From NCBI GenBank assembly GCA_963851085.1, contig CAWKNX010000009.1, positions 1-64,000 on the forward strand: a stretch of 64,000 nucleotides of DNA, in the 5' to 3' direction. The notes beneath the pieces are model-generated. The model was given only the letters and a program-made list of their open reading frames with translations. It did not search any database and had not been told where the DNA came from. The position numbers and the translations under genes were made by a program. Of this stretch, positions 23,892-31,829 are shown in pieces (positions within the stretch are counted from its first letter, which is position 1; each line of letters starts with the position of its first letter). Source of the stretch: DATFVJ01 sp963851085. GTDB taxonomy: Bacteria; Actinomycetota; Actinomycetes; Streptosporangiales; Streptosporangiaceae.

Positions 23892-26249
23892 ATGACGACC
23901 GAGCGTTCCCTGTCGTCGCATGCGACCCCGGTACTCGTGATAAGGACGCACGGGTCCGACCAAAGGTTGCATGCGGGACACTCGTACACCGTTGGCCGCG
24001 ATCCCGACGCCGACATAGTAGTCGCCGACTCGCGGGTGTCGTGGCGGCATGCGGTCGTGCGGCTCGATCAGGGCGCCTGGGTCTTCGAGGACGTGGGCAG
24101 CACCAACGGGACCTTCCTCGGCAACCGCCGGGTGGGCCGTTGCGAGATCAACTCGGACTGTGTCCTGCGGCTCGGGCACCCGGAGGACGGGCCGGTCGTG
24201 CTCTGCTCGATCACGTGGCCCGACGCGGGCAGCCGGGATGCGTCCGCCGCCCGCGCGGGCGGCGTGAGTGTCGATCGCCGCCCGACGGCGGTGCACCGCG
24301 CACCGGTGCGGGTGCTGCGGATCGGGCGGTCACCAGAAAGCGACCTCGTGCTCGCCGATCTCGGTGTTTCACGTCACCACGCCGAACTGCGGAATTTGGG
24401 TCGCGGTCGATACGAGATCACCGACCTGCACAGCCACAATGGCACGTATGTCAATGGCGAACGCATTTCAAGCGCGACGATAACCGAGCAGGATATTATC
24501 GGCATCGGGCGGGCGACATTCCGCATCGTCGGTGACGAGCTCCGGGAATTTATCGACGAGGGAGATATCTCGCTCGTCGCGCAGGATCTCACGGTGCGGA
24601 TCCCGAGCGGCAAGGTACTGCTTGATCACGTCAGTTTCCCGATCGGCGAGCGGTGTCTCGTCGCGATCATCGGCCCGAGCGGCGCGGGCAAAACGACGCT
24701 GCTCGGCGCGCTGACCGGCATGCACCCCGCGGGCGAGGGCACGGTGCTTTACGACAACCGCGATCTCTACAAGCATTACGCCGAACTGCGTCACCGGATC
24801 GGCCTGGTTCCGCAGGAGAACATCCTGCATACCCAGCTGTCCGCGCGCCGCGCCCTGCGTTACGCGGCCGAGCTGCGCTTCCCCAAAGACACGTCGAAAA
24901 AGGAGCGCAACGGCCGGGTCGAGGAGGTCATCGACGAACTCAGCCTCAAGGCGCACGCTGAGACCCGCGCCGCGTCCTTGTCCGGCGGCCAGCAGAAGAG
25001 GGTCAACGTCGCGCTCGAACTGCTGACCAAGCCGTCACTCCTGTTCCTTGACGAACCGACCTCCGGCCTGGACCCTGGCCTGGACAAATCGGTAATGGAG
25101 ATGATGAGCGGGCTGGCCAAGGACGGCCGCACGGTCATCGTCGTGACACACAGCGTCGCCAACCTGGGCGTGTGCGATCGCCTCCTTGTCATGGTGCCTG
25201 GCGGCCGCGTCGCTTTCTTCGGGCCACCGGCAGAAGGGCTCACGCATTTCCGCAAGCCAGGCTGGGCCGAAGTGTTCCAGGCATTCGACCAGGAGCCGGA
25301 CAGGGACTGGGCCGCGGAGTGGAAGCAGTCGCCGCTGTACGCCCAGTACGTCACGTCGGGGCTGACGCCACGCGCGCCCGCCGCAAGCGGCAGACAGGCC
25401 CCGCCGCCGCCCAGGTCGCGTAACCGCCTTTCGCAGCTCAGCACCCTCGTCAGGCGGTACATCGCGGTCATCGCCTCCGACCGCGTCTACCTCGCCTTTC
25501 TGGCCGGGGTCCCGATCGTCCTCGGCCTGGTAGTCCAGGTGATCCCGGCCAAACTTGGGCTCGGCGGGCGCACGGGCACGAACGACGCAGCCGAGCAGCT
25601 GCTCCAGGTCCTCGTTCTTTGCGCCTGTTTCGCCGGGGCCTTCAACGCGGTCAGGGAGCTTGTCAAGGAACGAGCCATCTTCACCAGGGAACGCGCCGCT
25701 GGGCTGTCCGCTGGCGCCTACCTGTCTTCCAAGCTCGTGGTGCTAGGCGTCATCAGCGCGATCCAGGCTGGCCTGCTCCTGCTCATCGGGCTGTTCGGCC
25801 GCCCACTTCCGGCCCACGGGGCCGTGCTGAAAAGCCTGCCGCTCGTGGAACTGATGCTGGCCATATGCGCACTTGCCGTCGTATCGATGGCCCTTGGGCT
25901 GCTGATCTCGGCATCGGTGAACACGTCAGAGAAGGCGATGCCGCTGCTGCTCGTGGCCGTGGTGGTGGAGATCATCTTCACCGGAACCGTGTTCGCGCTG
26001 AACGGGAAGGCAGGGCTCGAGCAGGTAGCGTGGCTTTCCCCCTCCCGCTGGGGATTCGCCGCGCCCGCGTCCACGGCCGACCTCACGCGGATCATGCCGC
26101 CGGTCCCTGGAACCAAGCCGGATCCGCTGTGGCTGCACAACGCGCACACGTGGGTCAAGGACATGGCCGGCCTGGCTGTGCTTGCGGTCGCGTTCACGCT
26201 GCTCACCTGGTGGCGATTGGTGCGGTTGAGCCCAGGCCGCAGACGCTGA
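23892..26249 (+). CDS. ABC transporter with two FHA domains (Rv1747-like)
   Basis: A 785-residue half-transporter. Two FHA phosphothreonine-binding domains come first (about 20-95, GRDPDADIVV... SWRHA... STNGTF; about 140-215, GRSPESDLVLADLGVSRHHAEL... HNGTYVNG). A nucleotide-binding domain follows with GPSGAGKTTL (Walker A), LSGGQQKRV (signature), LLFLDEPTSG (Walker B) and a switch His in THS. The C-terminal half is an ABC2-type permease with about six helices. M. tuberculosis Rv1747 has this architecture and is controlled by the neighbouring kinase PknF. The divergent kinase here makes a comparable pair. Rv1747 is implicated in cell-envelope glycolipid export. Confidence 0.92.
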   Translation: MTTERSLSSHATPVLVIRTHGSDQRLHAGHSYTVGRDPDADIVVADSRVSWRHAVVRLDQGAWVFEDVGSTNGTFLGNRRVGRCEINSDCVLRLGHPEDGPVVLCSITWPDAGSRDASAARAGGVSVDRRPTAVHRAPVRVLRIGRSPESDLVLADLGVSRHHAELRNLGRGRYEITDLHSHNGTYVNGERISSATITEQDIIGIGRATFRIVGDELREFIDEGDISLVAQDLTVRIPSGKVLLDHVSFPIGERCLVAIIGPSGAGKTTLLGALTGMHPAGEGTVLYDNRDLYKHYAELRHRIGLVPQENILHTQLSARRALRYAAELRFPKDTSKKERNGRVEEVIDELSLKAHAETRAASLSGGQQKRVNVALELLTKPSLLFLDEPTSGLDPGLDKSVMEMMSGLAKDGRTVIVVTHSVANLGVCDRLLVMVPGGRVAFFGPPAEGLTHFRKPGWAEVFQAFDQEPDRDWAAEWKQSPLYAQYVTSGLTPRAPAASGRQAPPPPRSRNRLSQLSTLVRRYIAVIASDRVYLAFLAGVPIVLGLVVQVIPAKLGLGGRTGTNDAAEQLLQVLVLCACFAGAFNAVRELVKERAIFTRERAAGLSAGAYLSSKLVVLGVISAIQAGLLLLIGLFGRPLPAHGAVLKSLPLVELMLAICALAVVSMALGLLISASVNTSEKAMPLLLVAVVVEIIFTGTVFALNGKAGLEQVAWLSPSRWGFAAPASTADLTRIMPPVPGTKPDPLWLHNAHTWVKDMAGLAVLAVAFTLLTWWRLVRLSPGRRR

Positions 26250-26283
26250 TGGCGCGGGTGGGGCCACGGTCCCGTAGGTCGGC

Positions 26284-26455
26284 CCGGGGGTCGCCCCCGG
26301 GCTGGCACAGCGCGAACGGCTGCCGTGTGGCGCGCCGCTCGCGGCGCAGCGGGGGTCCGGGGTCGCCCCCGGGCTGGCACAGCGCGAACGGCTGCCGTGT
26401 GGCGCGCCGCTCGCGGCGCAGCGGGGGTCCGGGGGTCGCCCCCGGGCTGGCACAG
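26284..26455. repeat. tandem hairpin repeat, 72-73 base unit
   Basis: A unit of GGTCGCCCCCGGGCTGGCA, CAGCGCGAACGGCTGCCG, GTGTGGCGCGCCGCTCGCGG and CGCAGCGGGGGTCCGG occurs twice in full and a third time in part (GGTCGCCCCCGG at about 26289, 26361 and 26434). It contains palindromes GCGCCGCTCGCGGCGC and GGGGGTCGCCCCC. It lies between the convergent ABC transporter and hibernation-factor genes and belongs to the same family as the arrays at 5.6, 49.8 and 61.2 kb. Confidence 0.9.
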
Positions 26456-26474
26456 TCAGGCGTTCTCGCTTCGT

Positions 26475-27290
26475 TCAGCTCGTCAAGGTAATCAGGCCGT
26501 AGTGGCCGTCATACCGGTGGTAGAGGACGCTGCCCCGGCCGGTGCCTTGATCTGCGAAGAAGACGAACGGCAGGCCCGTGAGCTCCAGCCGGCCGGCCGC
26601 TTCCGCCGCTGTCAGCCTGGGCGCGGCGTGCGAACTCACGGTCAGCGGGGGGGCGGTCAGGGCGGCGTCGCGGTCCGGCGGGTCAAGCCGCGCCATTCTG
26701 AGGTCATCGCCCGACCGGTAGACCACGCTGTCCAGGCCGGTTTCGGTATCGGTGAACAGATAGAAGTCGTAGTCCATGGTCTGCATGTCGAATGCGGCCT
26801 CGTCCGGTGTCTGCGCCGTCGGCGTTACCGACTTGCGCTGGACAAGCTCCCTTTCCGCGACCGGCCGGGGATAGTAGCCCGGCCGCTCGGCCCGGCGCGC
26901 CTGGTGGCGCCATTCGTTCGGGCCGCTGTCGGGCATCCCACCACGGCGTGCCTCCCAGTTGCGGCCGATCCGGGACAATTGATCCCTGAGCCGGTCGTGC
27001 AGCCGGTCGGTCGCTGCGCGTAGCGTCTCGGCAGCGACCTGTGCGCGCACGATGCGCCCGTTGACGTCCAGGCTGGCCTGCGCCAGCGCCGGCCTGGCGA
27101 CCGCGGGGTCCGCGGCCACAGCAAGTCTCACCTTTGCGAACAGGACCGGCTCGGGCGCATACCTGCGGATCACGGCCAGCACTTTGGTGCGCGCGTAGCC
27201 GATGGCACGGTTGGAGATCTCGCCCCTGGCCGTCACGATCACGTCCGGCCCGGTTACCGTCTGTTCCTTAGCGGAAATTGTGGCAGACAC
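26475..27290 (-). CDS. ribosome hibernation factor (RaiA/HPF family)
   Basis: A 271-residue protein. The N-terminal part (about 15-110; VIVTARGEISNRAIGYARTKV, VRLAVAADP... QASLDVNGRIVRAQVAAETLRAATDRLHDRL) matches an S30AE/RaiA ribosome-binding domain. The C-terminal part (YDFYLFTDTETGLDSVVYRSGDDL; GLPFVFFADQGTGRGSVLYHRYDGHYG) contains the dimerisation-type HPF tail, apparently twice. Homologues in mycobacteria (RafS, and RafH/Rv0079) are hypoxia-induced and stabilise idle ribosomes. The GTG at 27290 shares one base with the stop TAG of the upstream PRTase-hydrolase gene, so translation is coupled, and both should follow the DevR box at 28765. Confidence 0.85.
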   Translation of the reverse strand: MSATISAKEQTVTGPDVIVTARGEISNRAIGYARTKVLAVIRRYAPEPVLFAKVRLAVAADPAVARPALAQASLDVNGRIVRAQVAAETLRAATDRLHDRLRDQLSRIGRNWEARRGGMPDSGPNEWRHQARRAERPGYYPRPVAERELVQRKSVTPTAQTPDEAAFDMQTMDYDFYLFTDTETGLDSVVYRSGDDLRMARLDPPDRDAALTAPPLTVSSHAAPRLTAAEAAGRLELTGLPFVFFADQGTGRGSVLYHRYDGHYGLITLTS

Positions 27291-28690
27291 TAGTGAACAC
27301 CACCCTCCCTATCTGCATGCGATTGTGCATGCGGTGGCCACGGTGCCCCGGTGAAGCCGGGGCCGCCGGGTTTCGCCATGTGCCAGGTGAACCATTCCCT
27401 GGCCAGCCCGGCCACGGCGGCCAGGGCACCTGGCTCTTCGAACAAGTGGGTAGCACCAGGAACCACGTGCAGCCGGTTGTCGCAGCGAAGCTGATCTTGT
27501 GCTTGCCTGTTGAGTTCTAGGACCTCCCGGTCCCTGCTGCCCACGATCAGCAGTGTGGGCGCACGTACCGAGGCCAGCCGGACCGCCGCGAGGTCGGGCC
27601 TGCCGCCGCGGGAGACGATGGCGGCGATGTCAGCGTCGGGCGCCGTAGCGGCCCACAGCGCGGCCGCCGCACCCGTGCTCGCCCCGAAGTAGCCGATCTG
27701 CGCATCGCGGGCGCCGCGCTGCCCGCGCAGCCACGCGGTGACGGCGGTGAGCCGGGTGGCGAGCAGCGGGATGTCGAACACGTGCGCCCTGTCGAGCTCC
27801 TCTGAGGGTGTGAGCAGATCGAACAGCAACGTGCCGAGCCCGGCCGCGTCCAGGGCCGAGGCCACATCACGATTGCGCGGGCTGAACCGGCTGCTGCCGC
27901 TGCCGTGCACGAACACCACGATGCCCAGCGCCTCTGCTGGCACAGTCAGCCGTCCGGCCAGCTCGATGGATCCGGCCGGAATCGCGACGTCGTCGTCGCG
28001 GACATGCGGGCCAGGCTGCGCCGCACCCTGCTGCGGCGCGGTCACCGTGATGGGCCAGGCGGCGGCACGCCTGAGGAGGTCAGCGACCTGCTCGTCGGAG
28101 GTCTGGGTGAAATCCTCGTACCATTGGCCGATCGCGAAGAACAACGCGGGGACCTCGAGGCAGACCACCTCGTCGGCGTCACGGCGCAGGCTTTTGAGAG
28201 CTCCCGCGGCGCCTATCGGCGTGGCGAATACTACCTTGCGGGCGTGCTGCGCGCGGGCGACCCGGCAGGCGGCACGTGCCGTGGACCCAGTGGCGACGCC
28301 GTCGTCAACGACGATCACGGTGCGGTCCACCAGCGGAATCCGCCCTGTGCTCGTACGCAGCAGACGGGCCCGCTGCTCCAGTACGGCGCGTTCACGATCT
28401 TCGACAGCCGCGATCTCGGCGGCACTGATCTGCGCGCTCCGCAGCACGGCGTCGTTGATAACCCGTACCCCGCCCTCCCCGATGGCGCCCATGGCGAGTT
28501 CCGGCTGGAACGGCACGCCAAGCTTGCGGACGACGAGGACATCCAGCGGTGCCAGCAATGCCTTCGCCACTTCGAACGCGACAGGCACGCCGCCTCGGGG
28601 CAGCCCGAGAACCACCGGGTTCTCGCGCCGCAGCGAACGCAGATCCCTGGCGAGACGGCGCCCGGCATCCGCCCGATTGATGAACGGCAC
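27290..28690 (-). CDS. phosphoribosyltransferase / dienelactone hydrolase fusion (Rv0571c-like)
   Basis: A 466-residue fusion. The N-terminal PRTase domain (to about 210) shows NPVVLGLPRGGVPVAFEVA, the PRPP loop VIVVDDGVATGSTARAA and VVCLEVP. The C-terminal alpha/beta hydrolase (from about 230) shows VFVHGSGSSRFSPRN, a nucleophile elbow GYFGASTGAA (GxSxG), LLIVGSRD and a late His in PGATHLFEE. This exact fusion exists in the M. tuberculosis DosR regulon (Rv0571c). I take GTG 28690 because GGAGGG lies 6 bases upstream. In-frame ATGs at 28705 and 28738 are alternatives. The substrates of both halves are unknown. Confidence 0.85.
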   Translation of the reverse strand: MPFINRADAGRRLARDLRSLRRENPVVLGLPRGGVPVAFEVAKALLAPLDVLVVRKLGVPFQPELAMGAIGEGGVRVINDAVLRSAQISAAEIAAVEDRERAVLEQRARLLRTSTGRIPLVDRTVIVVDDGVATGSTARAACRVARAQHARKVVFATPIGAAGALKSLRRDADEVVCLEVPALFFAIGQWYEDFTQTSDEQVADLLRRAAAWPITVTAPQQGAAQPGPHVRDDDVAIPAGSIELAGRLTVPAEALGIVVFVHGSGSSRFSPRNRDVASALDAAGLGTLLFDLLTPSEELDRAHVFDIPLLATRLTAVTAWLRGQRGARDAQIGYFGASTGAAAALWAATAPDADIAAIVSRGGRPDLAAVRLASVRAPTLLIVGSRDREVLELNRQAQDQLRCDNRLHVVPGATHLFEEPGALAAVAGLAREWFTWHMAKPGGPGFTGAPWPPHAQSHADREGGVH

Positions 28691-28764
28691 TGCACGCCCT
28701 CCCATCGCATAACCCTCATTGGGGGCTATATCTAACACAACCGCTCACGATTGTTCGGGTGTTA

Positions 28765-28778
28765 GGGCCGAACGTCCC
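28765..28778. promoter_or_regulatory. DevR (DosR) box upstream of PRTase-hydrolase/HPF operon
   Basis: GGGCCGAACGTCCC, reverse complement GGGACGTTCGGCCC, differs at one position from the mycobacterial core GGGACTTTCGGCCC. It sits 75 bases upstream of the chosen start of the leftward operon. AT-rich GATATAG lies between them and could be the -10. Confidence 0.65.
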
Positions 28779-28847
28779 CGCCGCCCGCGTGCGCGGCTAC
28801 GCGGGCGGAGACGCGGAGTCCGCAGGAGGGCCCGCCCCACGGGCTGG

Positions 28848-29070
28848 CGGCGCTGCCGTCAGGCGCGGCGCTGCCGTCAGACGCGGTACTGCCGTCAGAC
28901 GCGGAGTCCGGCACCGCGCGAGCGCGGCGCCGGACCCTAGTTCTGTCTATCGAAGGCGCTCTGCCTTCGGAGAACCTCTGCCCTTTCGGAGAGCTTCGCC
29001 CTTTCGGAGAGCTCTGCCCTTTCGGAGAGCTTCTGCCCTTTCGGAGAGCTTCTGCCCTGCCCGAAGAACC
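28848..29070. repeat. two short tandem repeats in intergenic DNA
   Basis: At about 28848-28913 the word CTGCCGTCAGACGCGG and variants occur three times. At about 28961-29070, five units of roughly TTCTGCCCTTTCGGAGAGC follow one another at 19-21 base spacing and run up to the stop of the cytochrome b-associated gene. Open frames across them are low complexity. No function is apparent. They do not share sequence with the GC-hairpin family. Confidence 0.75.
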
Positions 29071-29075
29071 TGGAA

Positions 29076-30029
29076 TTACTCGTGTTGTGCGGTTCGCTGG
29101 GTGCGGTAGTGGTCGCGCCAGATGATGCGGTAGATGGGGATGAGGCGGGGGATGGAGCGGAGGCCGGGGATGTAGGGGATGAGGATGAAGGCGAGGGTGA
29201 GCAGGGCCATGAGGCCCCAGACGAGGGCGTCGGCGTTGTCTGAGGTGCTGAAGGGTTTGATCTGGTACCAGAAGGTGTAGAGCCAGAGCCAGGCTTGGCC
29301 GGGGAAGTTCCCGGTTTCGTTCATCATGCCCCATTGGTCGCCGGACAGGTGCTGGGTGTCGGCTTTGCCGGCCATGTAGGTGCTGTCGGCGAGGAAGAGC
29401 AGTGATTTGGTGTAGTCGGTGCTGTAGAAGCCGTTTTGGGATTGCAGGGCGCCGTCGAGGGCGCCGGTTTGGGCGAGGGTGAGCAGGTGGGTGGTGAGGG
29501 TCGGGACGGGGCCGTAGTTGCCGGGTTTGACGGCGGCGGGGTTGCCGCCGGGGGCGGCGGCGAGGGCGGTGGTGTAGTTGGTGGCCCATTTTTGCTGCTG
29601 GGCTGGGGTGGCGGAATTGTAGGTGGCCAGGGCGGTGGTCAGGGCGGGGGTGGCGGGGGTGTGGGCGAGGGGGCCCAGGATGAAGTCGGTGGCGGCGTTG
29701 ACGGGCTGGGTGACGCCCATCCAGTGGGCGAGTTTGAGGGGGCCGAGTTGCTGGCCGGTGGTGGCGGTGTTGTAGGGGGGGCCGTAGGCGGCGGTGCCGG
29801 CGGTGCCGGCGAGTTCGGCGGCGGCGGTGGCGGTGAAGTCGGCGGGGTCGGCGTTGGCCCACGACGCGATGGTGAGGGGTTTTTCGTCGGGGGAGGAGAA
29901 CAGGACGGACAGGCCGGCGGTGAGCACGGCGACGGCCAGGAACGCGAGGACGAATTCTTTGACGATGTCGTAGTGGCGGGTGGCCTGGCCGGGTGTGGTG
30001 TCCTGGTCGGGCTGGCGGGTGGTGGTCAT
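29076..30029 (-). CDS. cytochrome b-associated membrane protein (second half of a split cytochrome b)
   Basis: A 317-residue membrane protein. A first helix lies at about residues 26-46 (EFVLAFLAVAVLTAGLSVLF), followed by PDEKPLTIASWANADP and a long Ala/Thr-rich exterior region. The C-terminal third reads PGQAWLWLYTFWYQIKPF and a helix ALVWGLMALLTLAFILIPYIPG, resembling the later helices of cytochrome b or subunit IV. Its ATG overlaps the stop of the cytochrome b N-terminal gene by 4 bases, and GGAGGG precedes it. The partner relation is secure from the overlap. The biochemical role is not known. Confidence 0.7.
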   Translation of the reverse strand: MTTTRQPDQDTTPGQATRHYDIVKEFVLAFLAVAVLTAGLSVLFSSPDEKPLTIASWANADPADFTATAAAELAGTAGTAAYGPPYNTATTGQQLGPLKLAHWMGVTQPVNAATDFILGPLAHTPATPALTTALATYNSATPAQQQKWATNYTTALAAAPGGNPAAVKPGNYGPVPTLTTHLLTLAQTGALDGALQSQNGFYSTDYTKSLLFLADSTYMAGKADTQHLSGDQWGMMNETGNFPGQAWLWLYTFWYQIKPFSTSDNADALVWGLMALLTLAFILIPYIPGLRSIPRLIPIYRIIWRDHYRTQRTAQHE

Positions 30030-30808
30030 GACGGTCCCTCCGCGGCGGTGCCGGGCCCGGCCGGGCCGTCCGGGGGCCCGCCGGGCCGGCCGGCCGGGCC
30101 GCGGGCGGGGGTGCCGGTGGTGGTGGCGTGGGCGGGGTGGCGGGGCGGTGGCAGCGGGATGGGGGGGGCGACGCCGTGGCGGCGGACCAGCAGGATGTGC
30201 CAGATGGTGAGCAGCCCGAGGGCCAGGGGCAGCAGCACGATGTGCCACATCAGCATCTGGCCGAAGTCCAGGACGTTGAAGAACGCGCCGATGCCGGCCG
30301 CGTTGAGCCCGTCTTTGGCCTGGGTGGAGATCCACTGGGAGTCGAAGTTCTGCTGCACCAGGTAGCCGGTGAAGGCGGTGCCGATCGAGGCGGTGAACGC
30401 GACCGCGCCGGTGACCCAGGTCAGCCCGCGGTGGCCGCGCCAGGCGGCCATGAAGAACTTGCCCCACAGGTGGATCACCATGACGAACATGAACAGTTCC
30501 ACGCTCCACAGGTGCAGGCTGTTCACGAAATGCCCGGTCGCGGAGAAATGCCACCAGGACGGGCCTTTGAGGGCCAGCAGCCCGCCCGAGATCAGCACCA
30601 CCAGCAGCGCCGAGAGGGTCAGCACCCCGAACACGTAAATCCACGACGCCACATAGGCGGGCTGGGTGTCCGGCAGCATCTTGGCCGGCGGCAGGGTCTT
30701 CAGCCACGCTTCCCGCAGCCGCCCGGTCCACCCCAGCGGATCCGCCCCCGCCCCGGCGGGGGCGGGGCCGGCGGCCCCGGCGGCGGCCCCGGCGGGCGGG
30801 GCGGTCAC
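30026..30808 (-). CDS. cytochrome b6-type diheme membrane subunit
   Basis: A 260-residue cytochrome b N-terminal domain with four predicted helices. Paired haem-ligand histidines are visible in helix 2 (HFVNSLHLWSVELFMFVMVIH) and helix 4 (WHIVLLPLALGLLTIWHILLVRRHG), with GTAFTGYLVQQ between them, as in cytochromes b6/b. The C-terminus is a Pro/Gly/Ala tail. The GTG at 30808 overlaps the stop of the small upstream gene. A long open frame reaching 31798 is not protein. No Rieske protein, cytochrome c1 or f is nearby, so this is a minimal quinone-reactive b module, plausibly paired with the hydrogenase or another dehydrogenase. Confidence 0.8.
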   Translation of the reverse strand: MTAPPAGAAAGAAGPAPAGAGADPLGWTGRLREAWLKTLPPAKMLPDTQPAYVASWIYVFGVLTLSALLVVLISGGLLALKGPSWWHFSATGHFVNSLHLWSVELFMFVMVIHLWGKFFMAAWRGHRGLTWVTGAVAFTASIGTAFTGYLVQQNFDSQWISTQAKDGLNAAGIGAFFNVLDFGQMLMWHIVLLPLALGLLTIWHILLVRRHGVAPPIPLPPPRHPAHATTTGTPARGPAGRPGGPPDGPAGPGTAAEGPS

Positions 30809-30990
30809 GGCCGCCGGCCCTTCGGGAACGGCAGCAGCAACGCCGCCACGAACACCACGACCATCAAGATGACCACCACCAGATTGGCCACCGACACCTG
30901 GATCACACCCCAGTGCAGGTAATGCCCGGGATGGTTCAAATTCACCGGCGGCCCGGCAACCACCCGGCCCACCACACCCGATCGGATCAT
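30805..30990 (-). CDS. 61-residue single-span membrane protein of the cytochrome b operon
   Basis: A small protein with a short N-terminal segment containing NLNHPGHYLHWG and one strongly hydrophobic helix (ANLVVVILMVVVFVAALLLPF) ending in a basic tail. Stop and start overlap with the cytochrome b gene (GTGA). AGAGG precedes the ATG at 30990. It may be an accessory or assembly subunit, and the His residues near the membrane could matter. A perfect DevR palindrome lies 125 bases upstream, so it heads the operon. Confidence 0.7.
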   Translation of the reverse strand: MIRSGVVGRVVAGPPVNLNHPGHYLHWGVIQVSVANLVVVILMVVVFVAALLLPFPKGRRP

Positions 30991-31114
30991 CGCGACCTCT
31001 GCCTTCGCTCGGGAACCAAAACGGGCGGCGGGAACCCACCCAGAGCAATCGCGTACCTCCACACCATCCACCCCCACCGCCCCGCTTGCCAAGGCCCACC
31101 GTCATCGGCAAGCA

Positions 31115-31128
31115 GGGACCAAAGTCCC
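31115..31128. promoter_or_regulatory. DevR (DosR) box, perfect palindrome
   Basis: GGGACCAAAGTCCC agrees with the core GGGACTTNNGNCCC except for the permissible C at position 6, and its outer arms are exactly symmetrical. It lies 125 bases upstream of the first gene of the leftward cytochrome b operon and about 700 bases upstream of the rightward hydrogenase operon. Confidence 0.75.
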
Positions 31129-31227
31129 CACTTACCCACACCCGTGCCTTCTCCCGGCAGGCGAGGCGGCGCGGGGCTATTACACGTGACGGCGGACCGT
31201 GTGATCTGGCGAAAGGCAAATGGGAGT

Positions 31228-31304
31228 GGCGCAAGGCACAAAATGGCGCAAGGCACAATGGCGCAAGGCACAATGGCGCAAGGCACAATGGCGCAAAAGG
31301 CAAT
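31228..31304. repeat. 15-base tandem repeat GGCGCAAGGCACAAT
   Basis: Five successive copies (the first 17 bases, the next three exact, the last degenerate) lie in the 550 bases between the cytochrome b promoter and the hydrogenase promoter. The unit is 15 bases, about one and a half helical turns. The repeat is unrelated to the hairpin family. Slippage expansion is the simplest origin. Confidence 0.85.
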
Positions 31305-31676
31305 GGCAAGAAGCGATGACACAAGAAGCCATGGCGCACCCGCGGTGGTGCGCGCCGTGGCACCCGTTCGGGCCGTGCTGCCCATCGGAGGGGTCCGGAG
31401 CTTGCCGGGTCCCGCGCGGCGTGCGGGTTGGGCCGCGCCGTGGCGGCCGTGCAGGTGGTGCCCATCGAGGCTCCTGGGGTCGCCCCGGGCTGCAGAGTCG
31501 CGCGGGTGTGCGGGTGGTGCTGCCATCCGGGGTCCGGGGGGTCGCCCCCGGTCCACACAGTCGCGCGGACCCCACTGTGGTGTGCGCCGCGGCAGCCGTT
31601 CAGGATTATGGGTGTGCGGCTGCGTCCGGTGTGACACGGGCCGCCGGGTGGAATCTGCTCCCTCCGGCGTTCGCCG
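31305..31676. other. intergenic with degenerate hairpin-family copies
   Basis: No gene is supported. 31450-31610 contains degenerate relatives of the dispersed hairpin repeat: GGTCGCCCCGGGCTGCAGAG, GGGGTCGCCCCCGG and, on the opposite strand, CTGAACGGCTGCCGCGG. Open frames across it are repeat-derived. Confidence 0.5.
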
Positions 31677-31690
31677 GGGACCAACGGCCC
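31677..31690. promoter_or_regulatory. DevR (DosR) box upstream of hydrogenase operon
   Basis: GGGACCAACGGCCC fits the DosR core GGGAC(T/C)(A/T)(A/T)NGGCCC at every position. It lies 140 bases before the hyhB start on the plus strand. In M. smegmatis the orthologous group 3b hydrogenase operon is known to be DosR-dependent. Confidence 0.75.
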
Positions 31691-31829
31691 TGCCCGGCTG
31701 AAGCACACGGTGATGAGCTTGGCGGAGTGGTTGCTGTGGTTGCCAGCGGGCTGGGTGCTCGCCGTGGTCATCGCACCTCGGCGCACACCCGCACGCAACC
31801 TGGCAATTCGCGAGTGAGGAGCAGACGCG

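Noticed and set aside
28719..29109. Two rightward frames in the gap between the PRTase and cytochrome b genes
   Set aside because: They are built from the short tandem repeats there, without ribosome binding sites or domains.
28848..31304. Short tandem repeats considered as a CRISPR array
   Set aside because: Units are 15-20 bases and contiguous, without unique spacers, and no cas genes are in the window.
30809..31798. Leftward N-terminal extension of the cytochrome b frame by about 330 residues
   Set aside because: The extension crosses the small membrane gene, two tandem repeats and a DevR box. It is Pro/Arg-rich with no domain. The GTG at 30808 fits the overlap with the upstream gene.
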